Part shown: piece by piece, positions 33,461-43,925 of the stretch
Layout: every line of letters begins with the position of its first letter
Numbering within the stretch: the stretch's first letter is position 1
From: Sphaerulina vaccinii
Taxonomy: Eukaryota; Ascomycota; Dothideomycetes; Mycosphaerellales; Mycosphaerellaceae
Direction: 5' to 3'
Assembly (NCBI GenBank): GCA_022570795.1
Contig: JAKUDP010000014.1
Location: 1,240,001 to 1,304,000 of the forward strand
DNA length: 64,000 bases
Translations under genes and position numbers: made by a program
The notes under the pieces: generated by a model
The model's input: only the letters and a program-made list of their open reading frames with translations
Told to the model about the DNA's origin: nothing
Databases searched by the model: none

Positions 33461-35206
33461 ATGCATCCGTCGCGCAAAGCATACGTCGAGGAAGAGGTAA
33501 GCAGATCTATCCCTCACTACCATCGCACTGTATTCACACACAAGCCAGAGCCCGACACGACTACGCGCGAGCGGCAGCCATGCACGACAGAGACAGACCG
33601 GTTGACTGATGTTAATTTCGACAGGATACCACGCTTGACCTCAGCAGTGTCCGTACGTCAGCATCTACCTATACTACAAGAGAAATTACGACTAACACAT
33701 AGACCAGCCCTCGACACCAACTACCGTCTGCCTGCGAGTGCTGTCGGCGGCGAGGACCAGCTTGCATCGACAGTCTTCAATGAATTCAAGCGGAAGAGAA
33801 CAGCCGCTGCCCTAGCGGTACCCACTGATGATGGACGAGTACGCACAGAGCTCCGTGCCCGAGGCCATCCCATAACGCTCTTCGGCGAGCGCAAAGAGGA
33901 CCGACGAGAGCGTCTGCGCGAAGTGCTGTTGCGGGAGCAGGAGGGTGGAGATGGAGACGACGATGACTCGATGGATGATGCTGAAGAGGCGGCAGACGGC
34001 GATGAGGAGGGCGAGTTCTACATCGAAGGAAGCCAGGATCTGCTATCAGCACGCCGGGATATTGCACGGTATTCGCTGCCTCGTGCTGCCCAGCGCTTGA
34101 AACGACAAAAGGAGGAGAGCAAGATTCCCGTGGCCACCCATGTGAAGCACAGGAAAGCTATTAAGAATAAGCTGTCCGATGTTGAACTCTTTGGCAGTCA
34201 AATCGCAAGCGAGCGCCCTGTCAGCTTGACACGATTTGCACCCAGCGGGGAACTGTTAGCATGCGGAGACTGGGGAGGCACAGTAAAATTGCTGGATGTG
34301 CCAAACCTGGAGACGAAGTTGACTTTGCGAGGACATAAAGGGATGATCGGAGGCATTGCGTGGTTTCCAGGCGCAACATTGCCCGGTTCGAACGTTGCGT
34401 CAAGCGATGTCAATCTGGCTACTAGTGCGGGTGACAACGAAATACATTTGTGGTCACTTGCTCAAGACACGCCCGTTGCAACACTTAGTGGTCACAGCGC
34501 GAGAGTGTGCCGAGTTGATGTTCATCCGTCTGGACGCTACCTGGCAAGTGCCAGCTACGATACGACCTGGCGCTTGTGGGACGTTAACACAACCACGGAA
34601 CTACTTCTACAAGAAGGTCATAGCAAAGAGGTCTACTCCATTGGCTTCAACGAAGATGGCAGCTTGGTCGCATCCGCCGGACTGGACTCGATCGGCCGCA
34701 TCTGGGACATGAGAACAGGCAGGACGGCCATGATCCTCGAAGGCCACGTTGGACCCATCCATGCATTGGATTGGAGTTGCGACGGACACCGTGTTATGAC
34801 AGGTAGCTCCGATGGCTTTGCGAAGTGCTGGGATCTTCGAGCAGTGCGAGAAACGGCTAGCATTGGTGCTCACGTCCACGGTGTATCAGACCTGAGATGG
34901 TTCAAGGGCAACGATGGGCCACTGTCCACTTCTCCCGAGCAGATGGATACAATTATGTCGAATGGCGATGGTGAGGCATCTGCTGAGCCTCAGCCCAAGA
35001 AGAGTGGCACTTTCATCGTGAGCAGTGGTTTCGATAAGAATGTCAACATCTTCTCCGCGGACGATTGGGCGCTCTGCAAGTCTTTGACAGGACATGACGG
35101 GACTGTGTACTCAGTTGATGTCACGGCAGACTCTAAGTGGATTGTGTCCGGGGGGAAGGACAGAACTGTCAAGCTTTGGGCCAGAGACGCGATGGACGGT
35201 ATCTGA
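33461..35206 (+). CDS. PRP4: PRP4, U4/U6 snRNP WD40 protein
   Basis: The start is MHPSRKAYVEEE at 33461. The preferred model is exons 33461-33496, 33625-33656 and 33703-35206 (523 residues). The span is also open without splicing, but then the N-terminus contains an unrelated insertion. The second junction needs a weak gtcagc donor at 33657; the stronger-looking gtacgt at 33653 breaks the frame, so this edge is tentative. Residues about 60-105 form the splicing-factor motif (AVPTDDGRVRTELRARG, then ITLFGERKEDRRERLREVL) that binds Prp3, followed by an acidic stretch and seven WD40 repeats (HSARVCRVDVHPSGRYLASA, DGTVYSVDVTADSKWIVSGG and others). The protein is a core component of the U4/U6 and tri-snRNP particles. 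Confidence 0.93.
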   Translation: MHPSRKAYVEEEVSRSIPHYHRTVFTHKPEPDTTTRERQPCTTETDRLTDVNFDRIPRLTSAVSVRQHLPILQEKLRLTHRPALDTNYRLPASAVGGEDQLASTVFNEFKRKRTAAALAVPTDDGRVRTELRARGHPITLFGERKEDRRERLREVLLREQEGGDGDDDDSMDDAEEAADGDEEGEFYIEGSQDLLSARRDIARYSLPRAAQRLKRQKEESKIPVATHVKHRKAIKNKLSDVELFGSQIASERPVSLTRFAPSGELLACGDWGGTVKLLDVPNLETKLTLRGHKGMIGGIAWFPGATLPGSNVASSDVNLATSAGDNEIHLWSLAQDTPVATLSGHSARVCRVDVHPSGRYLASASYDTTWRLWDVNTTTELLLQEGHSKEVYSIGFNEDGSLVASAGLDSIGRIWDMRTGRTAMILEGHVGPIHALDWSCDGHRVMTGSSDGFAKCWDLRAVRETASIGAHVHGVSDLRWFKGNDGPLSTSPEQMDTIMSNGDGEASAEPQPKKSGTFIVSSGFDKNVNIFSADDWALCKSLTGHDGTVYSVDVTADSKWIVSGGKDRTVKLWARDAMDGI

Positions 35207-35287
35207 GGCGTCTAAGTCAACGGTTACAGATATACTCTAATGCGTGTCTGGTCATATCACGATACGGCACGGTCGTGTCAAGCGTGA

Positions 35288-35867
35288 TCACAACTTTTCG
35301 ACCTTGGCCTTGCCAACGTAGTGGGGCTTGTCTGCCATATACTTCTGGTGATGGCATATCGCCAGAATGGATCCATCAGCCTCATTCCGCATGACGCCTC
35401 TAAGCTCAGCTAATCTCTTGCCAATCTGGATCACTTCGCACTCGAACAAGACGTCCATGCCTTCAACAGGGGGCTTCAGATATGTAACATCCAGTCTTCG
35501 CGATGCCTAGATATGGTCAGAGTCGAGCACATTAGCTGAGCGCAGAAGCTGTACTTACGCCAGTACCAATCCAGATTGGAAAGTTGCACGCTTCGATCAC
35601 CATCGAGGTCGTCATATCGAAGAACATCGCAATTGCGCCGCCATGGGAGGTCTTTCTATCAGAGTCTCTGGACTGATTCGTGTAAGTCGGCGGTAGCTTG
35701 GATGCGAACACCGCTTTGGCAGATACTCCTGGTTTTGCGACTGTCGCTGATCGAACCCGTAGTGAGTCGTAGAACTTCTTATCGAAATTATCTTCTCCTA
35801 TGATGCTTGCATGTGCATCTATGAAATCCTGCATTCGCTCTGCTGCTTCTTCGTCGTTCAGGACCAT
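35288..35867 (-). CDS. Hotdog-fold acyl-CoA thioesterase (4HBT/PaaI, ACOT13-like)
   Basis: Two exons (35867-35559 and 35506-35288) encode 175 residues. The start is the ATG in an ACCATGG context; the frame continues upstream only through non-ATG codons. The TSHGGAIAMFFDMTTSM segment (about 75-92) carries the HGG motif that positions the thioester in this family. The second exon provides the SRRLDVTYLKPPVEGMDVL and ECEVIQIGKRLAELRG strands that complete the hotdog. ACOT13/THEM2 relatives hydrolyse medium- to long-chain acyl-CoA, often in mitochondria. No SKL-type signal is seen; the end is KVEKL. It is convergent with PRP4, with only about 80 bp between stop codons. Confidence 0.88.
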
Positions 35868-36231
35868 GGTCGATCTGTTTTGGATGTGGCTGCAAGCTTC
35901 ATGTACTCCCAATGATGGGCGAGGTACTGTTGTCCCAAGGTATGTCTTTAAATTAGCCGGCTATGCTATAATGTGTGAGCAGCAGACAGAACTTGACGAT
36001 TGTGAGGTCGAAATATCAGCGAACCGAGGCGGAGCTAGAAGACAAAAGACAGCAATATGACCGAAAGAGGCCGTTAGTCAGCTTGGAAAATGCTACTAAA
36101 TCGTTCTGCAACCTCATTGTTGCTTGCCAATGCGTGGTAAGCTATAATAAGTTATAATACATCTCTTCTCTTCACTCACTTTCTATACCTGAACCTTGCA
36201 TGTATAAAAGCTAGGATCACTTCCAGACTTG
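35868..36231. other. Divergent promoter between thioesterase and pirin genes
   Basis: No gene is supported. A TATA-like tataaaag at 36203-36210 lies about 25 bp upstream of the pirin start. Confidence 0.5.
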
Positions 36232-37359
36232 ATGAAGCTCCTTCTCTTTTCAATCCTAGCGATCATACTTGCACTCTACTACACACAACAAGACAGCATC
36301 AACGAATACATGCGCAGTAACATCCTACGAACAACCAAAACAATCAACAAGCACCTCATCAACAAGAATTTCACAAGAACCATGACGAACACAACAACAA
36401 AATGGGTCGGATACCCTGTAATCCCACCAGAAGACCCCTCTCTCACAGCCACCAACCCAACACCCCGAGGCATCCAAAAAGTCTTCGAAGCAATCGAACA
36501 AGCCGAAGGAGCAGGCGCCACAGTCCGCCGTTCAATCGGAACCCCTCGACTCCGAAACTTCACTCCTTTCCTCATGCTCGACCACTTCAGCGTAGCAGTA
36601 GGAGCAGGCTTTCCCGATCATCCTCATCGCGGGCAAGAAACTATTACCTATTTACTATCAGGCGGAGTAGATCATGAAGATTTCACTGGAGAAAAGGGAA
36701 CTCTGTTCGCTGGCGATTTACAATTCATGACTGCGGGGAAAGGAACTGTACATGCTGAAATGCCTCATGATAATGGTGATGGGAGTAGTAATATTGGGAT
36801 GCAACTTTGGGTGGATTTACCTAAAGATTTGAAATTTTGTGAGCCAAGGTATAGGGATTTGAGAGGGTCAGAGATTCCTGTTGCGAAGGTTGATGATGGG
36901 AAAGTTGTTGTGAAAGTTATCTCTGGACGTTCGCATGATGTGGATTCTGTTCAGGAATTGGCTTATACTCCTGTCTGGCTTCTTGATGTTGAGATTCAAC
37001 CTGGAGGGAAGATTGTTCAGCCTTTGCCTAGGGGATGGAATGCTTTTGCTTATACTTTGGAAGGGACGACGGTTTGGGATACAGGTGCTACGACGCAGGT
37101 TGTTCCGAGGTATCATAATACTGTGTTTGAACAGAAGGGTGATCAAGTTATTGCCAGTGTACCGGCAGATGCGAAGGAGAAGGCGAGGTTCATTTTGGTG
37201 GCGGGTATGCCGCTCGATCAACCTATTGTGCAGTATGGGCCTTTTGTGTTGACAGATCCGACGCAAGTTAGGCAGGCGATGATGGATTACAGCACGTTTC
37301 AGAATGGATTTGAGAGGGCTGAAGGGTGGCAGAGTGAGATTGGAAAGAGCATGATGTGA
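36232..37359 (+). CDS. Pirin-family protein with an N-terminal hydrophobic segment
   Basis: A single exon encodes 375 residues. Pirins are bicupin iron proteins with nuclear cofactor or quercetinase activities. The core is complete: FLMLDHF, then FPDHPHRGQETITYLLSGG with the two iron-binding histidines, and GKGTVHAEMP with the third His and Glu. The C-terminal cupin follows. The first 20 residues (MKLLLFSILAIILALYYTQQ) form a hydrophobic helix not found in typical pirins. A second ATG at 36382 (codon 51, context accATGacg) gives a product with the usual pirin length and start (MTNTTTKWVGYPV), so two products are possible. Coding-strand composition flips from C-rich in the first third to G/T-rich later. 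Confidence 0.92.
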   Translation: MKLLLFSILAIILALYYTQQDSINEYMRSNILRTTKTINKHLINKNFTRTMTNTTTKWVGYPVIPPEDPSLTATNPTPRGIQKVFEAIEQAEGAGATVRRSIGTPRLRNFTPFLMLDHFSVAVGAGFPDHPHRGQETITYLLSGGVDHEDFTGEKGTLFAGDLQFMTAGKGTVHAEMPHDNGDGSSNIGMQLWVDLPKDLKFCEPRYRDLRGSEIPVAKVDDGKVVVKVISGRSHDVDSVQELAYTPVWLLDVEIQPGGKIVQPLPRGWNAFAYTLEGTTVWDTGATTQVVPRYHNTVFEQKGDQVIASVPADAKEKARFILVAGMPLDQPIVQYGPFVLTDPTQVRQAMMDYSTFQNGFERAEGWQSEIGKSMM

Positions 37360-38025
37360 GAGGGGGGAGGTTGAGTGGTAATTTTTCTAGCGTGGCGTCT
37401 GGTTCTTCTTATGAATGATGAACTTGTGTGTTCTGATCAAGATGCTGTTTCCTTGTTTCTCTGTCCTTCCATTGCTTGGGCTGGTCTGATCTCGCTGTCG
37501 TGTTCCCTCCCCTTATCAACCTATCCTCCACTTCCACATACAACAAGCTCTGCGAGCTAGAACTGACTATGGAGCGAATGCCGTGTAACTCTCATTGCCT
37601 CCATGCGAAGAGTGCCCTGCAGATCCTGATGGCGACTGCTGACGCTGCTTTCACGGATTCCTTCCTAGCAAACGTCCCTTTCGGATGTCTCGATACACAG
37701 TTCGCATAGAACGAACACTTATGCATTGATGCCGTTGAAGTCCTGATCCATCCTCCACCATGCATCATGCTGTGACACAACTCTGCACGTCCTTCGTGTG
37801 CCATTTCTCCGAGGAGTGGCAAGTAGGGTCTTTCCTCCACGAGCCGCAGTAAGCGAGTAGTGCTATGTCCAGTCGTGCTCTTCCCGATGGCAACGCACAC
37901 GTATTGCAGCCTCCCAGATAGTGGTGCCAGGCATTGAGTGTGTAGTGTGCGCTGACTGGGCTCTGATGACCAAACGCGCTGGTATCGGGCACATTGTGTT
38001 GATGTTTGAATCGCGCCTTTCATCT
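37360..38025. other. Convergent intergenic region
   Basis: Several open frames of 60-145 codons overlap here on both strands. None starts with a credible ATG context or resembles a known family. It is treated as 3' flank. Confidence 0.5.
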
Positions 38026-38427
38026 TCAAGGCGCATCATCGGTTTCCTTTTGAGAGTGTCGCAGATTCCTTTTGTCCAGACTTTGCACAACGACTTGCGT
38101 TGATGCTGGTGGTGGCGTCTGCTCCTTGAAGCCCATCATCTGGCCCATCAATCCACTAGGTTTGGGCAGAGGGCATTCTCGCTTTGGTCTCCCACTCGTA
38201 TTGGTCGTGCTGTCTTCCATCTCGATAGTGCGAGATGCCTCGTCGTTGTTGCACTTCCTCTTCCGTCTCATAATGCGGCCATCGGGAGTCTCGTAGCTGT
38301 CCGCAAACTGGCGTCGATCCACGGGACATGGCAGGAGATGGGGCAGGGCGACGACCAGGAAGGAGACAGCGAGTGTCGTGGTAAAGAGCGTGCCGGTCGT
38401 GCGCGAACGCGGGTGGAGGTAGTGCAT
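38026..38427 (-). CDS. Small single-pass membrane protein of unknown function
   Basis: A single exon encodes 133 residues, starting at MHYLHPRSR; the open frame upstream lacks an ATG. One hydrophobic segment at about 12-33 (LFTTTLAVSFLVVALPHLLP) is followed by a CPVDRRQFADS segment, a basic cluster RRKRK, and a RPKRECPLPKPSGLMGQMMG motif, then a polar tail. The pattern (N-terminal anchor, LLPCP, later ECP.PKP..L.G..MGF) looks like a small conserved fungal family I have no function for. It is divergent from PRP46 with a 130-bp shared promoter, which favours a real gene. Confidence 0.55.
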   Translation of the reverse strand: MHYLHPRSRTTGTLFTTTLAVSFLVVALPHLLPCPVDRRQFADSYETPDGRIMRRKRKCNNDEASRTIEMEDSTTNTSGRPKRECPLPKPSGLMGQMMGFKEQTPPPASTQVVVQSLDKRNLRHSQKETDDAP

Positions 38428-38557
38428 CTCTCTGCCTGGTCGTGTCAAGAGAGAAGAGATCGAGGTCAATGGGATTTTGCTGCATGACTAGCGGATATTT
38501 CGAAGCTTCTCAGTTCTCTAACTTCTTCTACAACCTCACATTCAAACGACATCAACC

Positions 38558-40045
38558 ATGACGACGGCCGAGGAAACCGCACACGCTGCCCATGCTGTGC
38601 GCAGGTCTGCAAAGAGAACGCGCGAGGTCTTTGCAGCCGACTTTGGGCAGGCGTCGGCTCTCGTGAAGCCACCGCAGCCAGCGATAGCACCGGACGATGC
38701 CTCACCTTTTGATCGCGCGCAAAAAGCGAGCGTAGCGGCGCGTATAAATAGCGAGTATGCCGACGTCCAGGAATTGCCAGCTGTTCTGGCCCAGAGGCAG
38801 GCAAATGCACAGGCTGGACTGGCCGCGAGAAGGAAGAAACCGAAGACTACTGAGGAAGCAAGTGATCCGCAGATGGCTAAGATGATCGAGAGCGCTGCTT
38901 CGTCGCGCGATCAGAAGGCTCAGACAGACGGCACATCAACAGCGCTTACAAGAATCAACGGTGCGGCAGGCGCAAAGGCTCCTCCAAATGCAAATGGCCC
39001 AACACCACAACGAAATACTCCAGGAAGCAGTCTGGTGCGAAGAGACACTGTAAGACAACAGAAGCCTCAATGGCACCCTCCCTGGAAGCTCTTCCGTGTC
39101 ATCTCAGGCCATCTGGGGTGGGTGCGTGCTCTGGCTATGGAGCCAGGCAATGAGTGGTTCGCATCAGGTGCTGGAGATCGCACGATTAAGATATGGGACT
39201 TGGCTACGGGGACGCTGAAGCTGACTCTCACGGGTCACATCTCTTCAGTAAGAGGACTTGCCGTGAGTCCGCGACATCCATATCTCTTCAGCTGTGGTGA
39301 AGACAAGATGGTCAAGTGCTGGGATCTGGAGACTAACAAAGTCATTCGACATTACCACGGTCACTTGTCAGGCGTGTATACAATGAGCCTGCATCCAACA
39401 TTGGATGTTCTGTGTACTGGAGGTCGTGATGGTGTGGTCAGAGTGTGGGATATGCGCACACGATCGAACATCCACGTCCTGAGTGGACACAAGGGCACAG
39501 TCTCCAGCATTGTTACGCAAGCTACAGATCCTCAGATCATTTCCGGCAGTTTGGACAGCACAATTCGAATGTATGACCTTGCAGCAGGAAAGACGATGGG
39601 TGTCTTGACACACCACAAGAAGGGAGTGCGCTCGCTGACAACCCATCCAACGGAGTTCACATTTGCATCTGCGGCACCCGGTCAGATCAAGCAATGGCTT
39701 TGCCCCAAAGGTGATTTTATGACGAATTTCGAGGGACATAACAGTGTTATCAACTCGCTCTCGGTGAACGAGGACAATGTATTGTTCAGCGGAGGTGACA
39801 ATGGCAGCGTTGGGTTCTGGGACTGGAAGACTGGTCATCAATTCCAGTACGAAGACAGCGTAGCGCAGCCCGGATCGCTCGACGCAGAAGCTGGTATCAT
39901 GACGAGCACCTTTGATCATACTGGACTGCGATTGATTACAGGAGAAGCAGACAAGACCATAAAAGTGTGGAGGCAGGATGAGAATGCAACAGAAGAGACC
40001 CATCCTCTACAGTGGGCGCCTACGCTGGGACGCCAGAAGTTCTAG
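38558..40045 (+). CDS. PRP46: PRP46 / PLRG1, WD40 subunit of the Prp19-associated spliceosome complex
   Basis: A single intronless exon encodes 495 residues. An Ala-rich N-terminal 165 residues precede the near-invariant QWHPPWKLFRVISGHLGWVR segment (about 170-189) and seven WD40 repeats ending in ITGEADKTIKVWRQDENATE. Repeats such as DRTIKIWDLATG and GHISSVRGLAVSPRHPYLFS match PLRG1/Prp46 closely. In the spliceosome it bridges Prp19-complex and Cdc5 components and is needed for activation. It is the second spliceosomal WD40 gene in this window, about 3.4 kb from PRP4, but sequence outside the repeats shows no recent duplication. Confidence 0.95.
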   Translation: MTTAEETAHAAHAVRRSAKRTREVFAADFGQASALVKPPQPAIAPDDASPFDRAQKASVAARINSEYADVQELPAVLAQRQANAQAGLAARRKKPKTTEEASDPQMAKMIESAASSRDQKAQTDGTSTALTRINGAAGAKAPPNANGPTPQRNTPGSSLVRRDTVRQQKPQWHPPWKLFRVISGHLGWVRALAMEPGNEWFASGAGDRTIKIWDLATGTLKLTLTGHISSVRGLAVSPRHPYLFSCGEDKMVKCWDLETNKVIRHYHGHLSGVYTMSLHPTLDVLCTGGRDGVVRVWDMRTRSNIHVLSGHKGTVSSIVTQATDPQIISGSLDSTIRMYDLAAGKTMGVLTHHKKGVRSLTTHPTEFTFASAAPGQIKQWLCPKGDFMTNFEGHNSVINSLSVNEDNVLFSGGDNGSVGFWDWKTGHQFQYEDSVAQPGSLDAEAGIMTSTFDHTGLRLITGEADKTIKVWRQDENATEETHPLQWAPTLGRQKF

Positions 40046-41045
40046 TTCTGCGCGGATAGCGTGGACTAGTTCCAGGTTTATCAAAGAAAAGCTACGCAAG
40101 ATAAGAAGTCCTTGCGAGGTTTCAACTTGCGCGGCAATACGCTCACAACGACTCAGCCTCCGCCTGTGTCAGACGGTATGAGAAGCATTTTGGAGGCCAA
40201 GCTGGACAGACATCAGTCCCAGCAAAAAGGTGGTGCAGCGTGCTTCTAGCCCTGTAAATCTTTGAAAGGTGCCTATGCTGCGTAGACTCACTCTACGAAC
40301 TACTGGTATGCTACATGCCTTTGCTAATCGGTTGTGGAACTCTACAGCATCCCACATTGGTACAAGTGGTCAGGCCTGCATTGGGGACTTCTCCGTTATG
40401 GAGACTTCATGTCCCGTTCCAGGGACCTACAGGCTACCTCAGGCCACACCGCAGCCGATCCTGGTGCCCAGTGGAAGCGGACTCATAGCAAGGTCGCAAT
40501 CGCGATGCGCAGGATCTACATAGCACAGGATACTGAAATACTGCTGTTGGGACAAGCCAATATTCACAGCACATGCTTTCTCATCCCACATGATCATCCT
40601 TCTCGCATAGGCTGCTGGAAAGGGCTCTCTCGTGCGTTGGACCCAGGAACAACGAAGATCACTCCTAGCCGTCCATCATTGTAGTCGAAGAGTTCAGTGA
40701 AGTGTAGGAAGCAAGTACATAGCCACCAGAGGATTCAACATATGCCACCGGAGTACGATCACAGCCACATGACGATGCATCACGCATACGGCGAACTTGA
40801 GCCGCATCGCCAAGACCTATTGAAACATTGCACATACCTTTACCAATAAGCAACTCGTACGCCTGATCTTGGCCGTGTACTTATTGTATCTTGCAGATGT
40901 AACACTGCTTACGACGTCACCGTCGCATAGCTCTTCTACTGACAAATTTGAGCAGTACTGGAACATATATAGCGACGACCGAACAATCTAACAACTTCCC
41001 GGTGCACAGAACTACACTTTGCAGCTTAACAGACATATTCACAAT
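40046..41045. other. Gene-free 1-kb intergenic region
   Basis: This region holds the 3' flank of PRP46 and the promoter of the FAD monooxygenase. No supported gene, tRNA or repeat was seen. The 60 bp before the monooxygenase start are A/C-rich, as is usual for a fungal leader. Confidence 0.5.
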
Positions 41046-42359
41046 ATGACAGGAACACGTCAAAGAGTCCTCGTAAACGGCGGAGGCCCAGCAGGAGCAG
41101 TCACTGCTTTCTGGCTAGCCAGGGCTGGGTTCGAAGTGGTGGTCACAGAACGATCAACAAGCAGACCATATGGACAAGGCATCGACTTGACAGGAAAAGC
41201 GATCGATATTGTCAGAAAGACGGGACTGGAACAGACCATCCGAGACAGCACGACTGGCGAAGAAGGACTCACCTTGGTAGACGACCAAGGCAGGAACGTT
41301 GCGCCACCTTTGGGCATATCACCTTTGGATGGCGGTAGCGCGTCTATCACGCAGGAGATTGAGATCATGCGAAGCGATATGACGAGGATCTTTGTAAGTC
41401 TTGCTTTTGACAGAGACCAATTGAGCTCTCGCTGATATATGCATGCATAGGTTGACGCTGCTCAAGCACAACCAAATGTGACCTTTCGATACGGCTGTAC
41501 AATCATCTCGATACAACAACACACCAACTCAATAACAGCAGTCCTTTCCGACACTGGCAAGGAAGAATCCTTCTCCGCTATAATCGGAGCAGATGGTCTA
41601 GGCTCCATCGTCAGGAAACTCGCATTCGACAGCCAAACAAACAAAACCTGCACATATCCAACCAACTCCTACGTCGCCTTCTACTCCATGCCCGGAGACC
41701 CTAATTACGACATTCCCTACGCCAAACTCCAACACGGAAACAACGGTCGAGGCATCTTTATCAGACCCATCGATGAGAAAGGAAAGCGAAGTTCATGCTA
41801 TCTCATGTCCTACTCCGACAACCCAGAACTAGCTCAAATCGCTCGAACCGGCACTCCAGACGAACAGAAAGCCTCAAAACGTTTCGCAAACCTTCAAGGA
41901 CCGTTAGCTAAACGAGCCATTAGCGGAATGTACGAAGCCGATGATTTCTACTTTACTCGAATCGTACAAGTCAAACTCAAAGATCAATGGCATAATGGTC
42001 GAGCTGTCCTGGTCGGAGACGCGGGATATTGTCCTTCACCGTTGACTGGACAGGGTACGACTTTGGCTATAATAGGGGCTTATGTACTTGCTGGGGAGAT
42101 GGCGAAGAGGCCTGATGATTTGGAAGGGGCGTTTATGAAGTATCGAAAGGTCTTGGAGAAGTTTGTGACGGAGTCGCAGGATATTCCGCTTGGTGGGAGG
42201 GCGCCGAGGCTTGCGCTTCCGCAGAGTGATTGGGGTGTGTGGGTGCTGAGGACGGTGTTCTGGGTTATTTCGATTACTGGGGTGTGGAAGTTGGTTAATT
42301 TTGGGAATGAGGGTGTGAAAGTCGAGTTGCCGGAGTATGAGTTTGACGCGAAAGAGTAG
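41046..42359 (+). CDS. FAD-dependent monooxygenase, class A (PHBH fold)
   Basis: Two exons (41046-41393 and 41451-42359) encode 418 residues. The Rossmann motif VNGGGPAGAVTAFWLARAG (about 9-27) is followed by an ER at the end of the second strand, IIGADGLGS mid-protein (the DG region) and the flavin-binding GDAGYCPSPLTGQGTTLA (about 320-337). Such enzymes use NAD(P)H and oxygen to hydroxylate aromatics or tailor secondary metabolites. A hydrophobic stretch near the C-terminus (VLRTVFWVISITGVWKLV) could associate with membrane. There is no recognisable biosynthetic cluster around it, so the substrate is unknown. The coding strand switches from C-rich to G/T-rich along the second exon. Confidence 0.88.
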
Positions 42360-42529
42360 ATAGCTTTTCATCTAATATTGGTTGGCTTCTTCCTCCGTTG
42401 CGTAAGCGTGTTGCACATTCCAGGCATTGAAAACCTTTCTCCGGGATATCGAGCCTGTCGCCTTGCGGAACATCTGAAGATATGATGGCTGCGAACTCGA
42501 GAGCGTCCGGAGATAGGTGGCCCGTGATG

Positions 42530-43258
42530 TTACAAAATCCACCATCCGAAGCCATATTGCTTCCTCATCGCCTCCTTCACGGAGCGTAACATGCTCAGCA
42601 CCTTGCGTACGGCGGCCTCTCTCACGTTATCTTCTTCTGTAATGTACAGGTCGAGCCGCTTCTGGAATGTTGTAATCATTTGCTGTGCAGATGAGTCAGT
42701 CGAAGCAGACTCGTGGTTTCTTAGGGCGCTACTGCACTCACGGCTACTGTGCGATACTCGTATTCCGGTTCGAGCCGGAACATGTCGTGGACAACAGTCT
42801 TGTACTCGAAGTTGATATGCTGTAGTCGCTTTTTCGGATGCACAATCTGCTTGATCCAGCTGAACAGTCAGTCTGAGAGTGTCTGTCTCGGCGTTCCAGT
42901 GCTGGTCTACAAGGATCGTGAACTTGATGCCTTTCGATCGCAGCATTTCGAATCTGTCGGAGGACAATTTGTTGAAGAAGGTTATGACTGGCGCGAAGTC
43001 AAGGTTTCGTATCCTGCATTGGATATTTGTAATATCAAGGTACAGGAGGTTGTTGACCTCCAAGCGGACCTGCTTAATGACGCGCGCGAGCGCAGTGACG
43101 CTGAACAACTTCTTTGTCCTTATATTGAGGAAGGCGCGACCATCTGTGAAGTGGGCATAGATGATGTCGCGCAGTTCAGCTGGTAGGTCGAGTAGGAGGG
43201 AACGTCCGGATGCCATGGCAGACTCCTTCACGGCGCTTCTCGCGGTGCGCTTGGGCAT
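42530..43258 (-). pseudogene. F-box-like protein paralogue A, frameshifted
   Basis: It is related over its length to the intact-looking gene at 46495-47296 (SLLLDLPAELRDIIY versus SLLLELPAEIRGMIY; IRNLDFAPV versus IRNLDFTPI; QHW at equivalent positions). After the QHW segment similarity jumps to another frame (SWIKQIVHPKKR versus SWVNYATDPKKR). The jump coincides with a tandem CAGT duplication at 42865-42872; discounting four bases makes both paralogues equal in length there. Downstream, a 59-nt intron (42741-42683) sits at the same place as in the paralogue, and the last exon (42682-42530) again aligns. Read without repair, the region gives a 242-codon frame that is wrong in the middle. A sequencing error would also explain it. 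N-terminal LPAELR resembles F-box-like domains. Confidence 0.7.
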
Positions 43259-43925
43259 GTTGACGTTCCAGCTATTTTGATGAAGATGCGTGGTTGTTGA
43301 AGTCTTGTGGGAGGAATGCAGTGCTGTTGTGGAGACAGAGCTTCACTGAGGCTGGTAAGTTAAGGAACACAACCACAGATCACGTTCGGTGCCTGAACGA
43401 CACGAGGAAGATAAAAGCCATGGCATCACACGTCAAGATGCTGCCGAATTGATCTTGAGTGTCTTGTAGGGAGGCTATTCCAGTGAGTGAGGTCCATTCG
43501 CCCAGTATCGCCATCTGAGCAGCCATATCTACAGGCGTGACCATCAACAGACACAATTAATTTCGAGAGAGCCCGCGAGCCGCTGTGGTCCAAAGCTACC
43601 TCAAGAGATGATTCGTTGCATGTCTAAGTTCCAGATGTTCGGTACGGATCACACCTGGAGATGCCATGGCATAGAATTCGAGCTGCCTCCGTTTCAGGCG
43701 CTCCTTCCGAGCCAACCTGTTCTTTTCAACACAACGCTAGAAGGTACAGTATCAAGAAATACTTGTACAGGGGCAGAAGTTGAAGTGTCGAACTTACCCC
43801 GAAGGGGCATGCCAATGCACTTTCAGGGCGCATTGAACAGATCATCTGATACGCATGACTATGTTATGTCGTGTATCGATCGCTTTTTCGAGTATCGCAG
43901 CATCCATGTAATTGCGTACCACGAA
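43259..43925. other. Intergenic region between paralogue A and SPC2
   Basis: No supported feature was seen. Open frames here are antisense shadows of the SPC2 3' end. Confidence 0.5.

Noticed and set aside
33653..33704. GT-AC (non-canonical) intron in PRP4
   Set aside because: It would give a neat protein junction but needs an AC acceptor without U12-type signals; a weak GT-AG option exists 4 nt downstream of the donor.
37592..38029. 145-codon minus-strand frame between pirin and the small membrane protein
   Set aside because: It begins without a credible start context, shows no domain, and overlaps the stop of the neighbouring gene; treated as non-coding.
39368..40003. 211-codon minus-strand frame opposite PRP46
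   Set aside because: It lies fully antisense to conserved WD40 coding sequence, with no family resemblance.
33461..40045. PRP4 and PRP46 as a recent tandem duplication
   Set aside because: They share only WD40 repeats; their N-terminal domains identify separate, anciently distinct spliceosome proteins.
40046..41045. tRNA or other RNA genes in the larger gaps
   Set aside because: No A-box/B-box pair or cloverleaf was found by eye in this or the other gaps; a covariance-model scan would be decisive.
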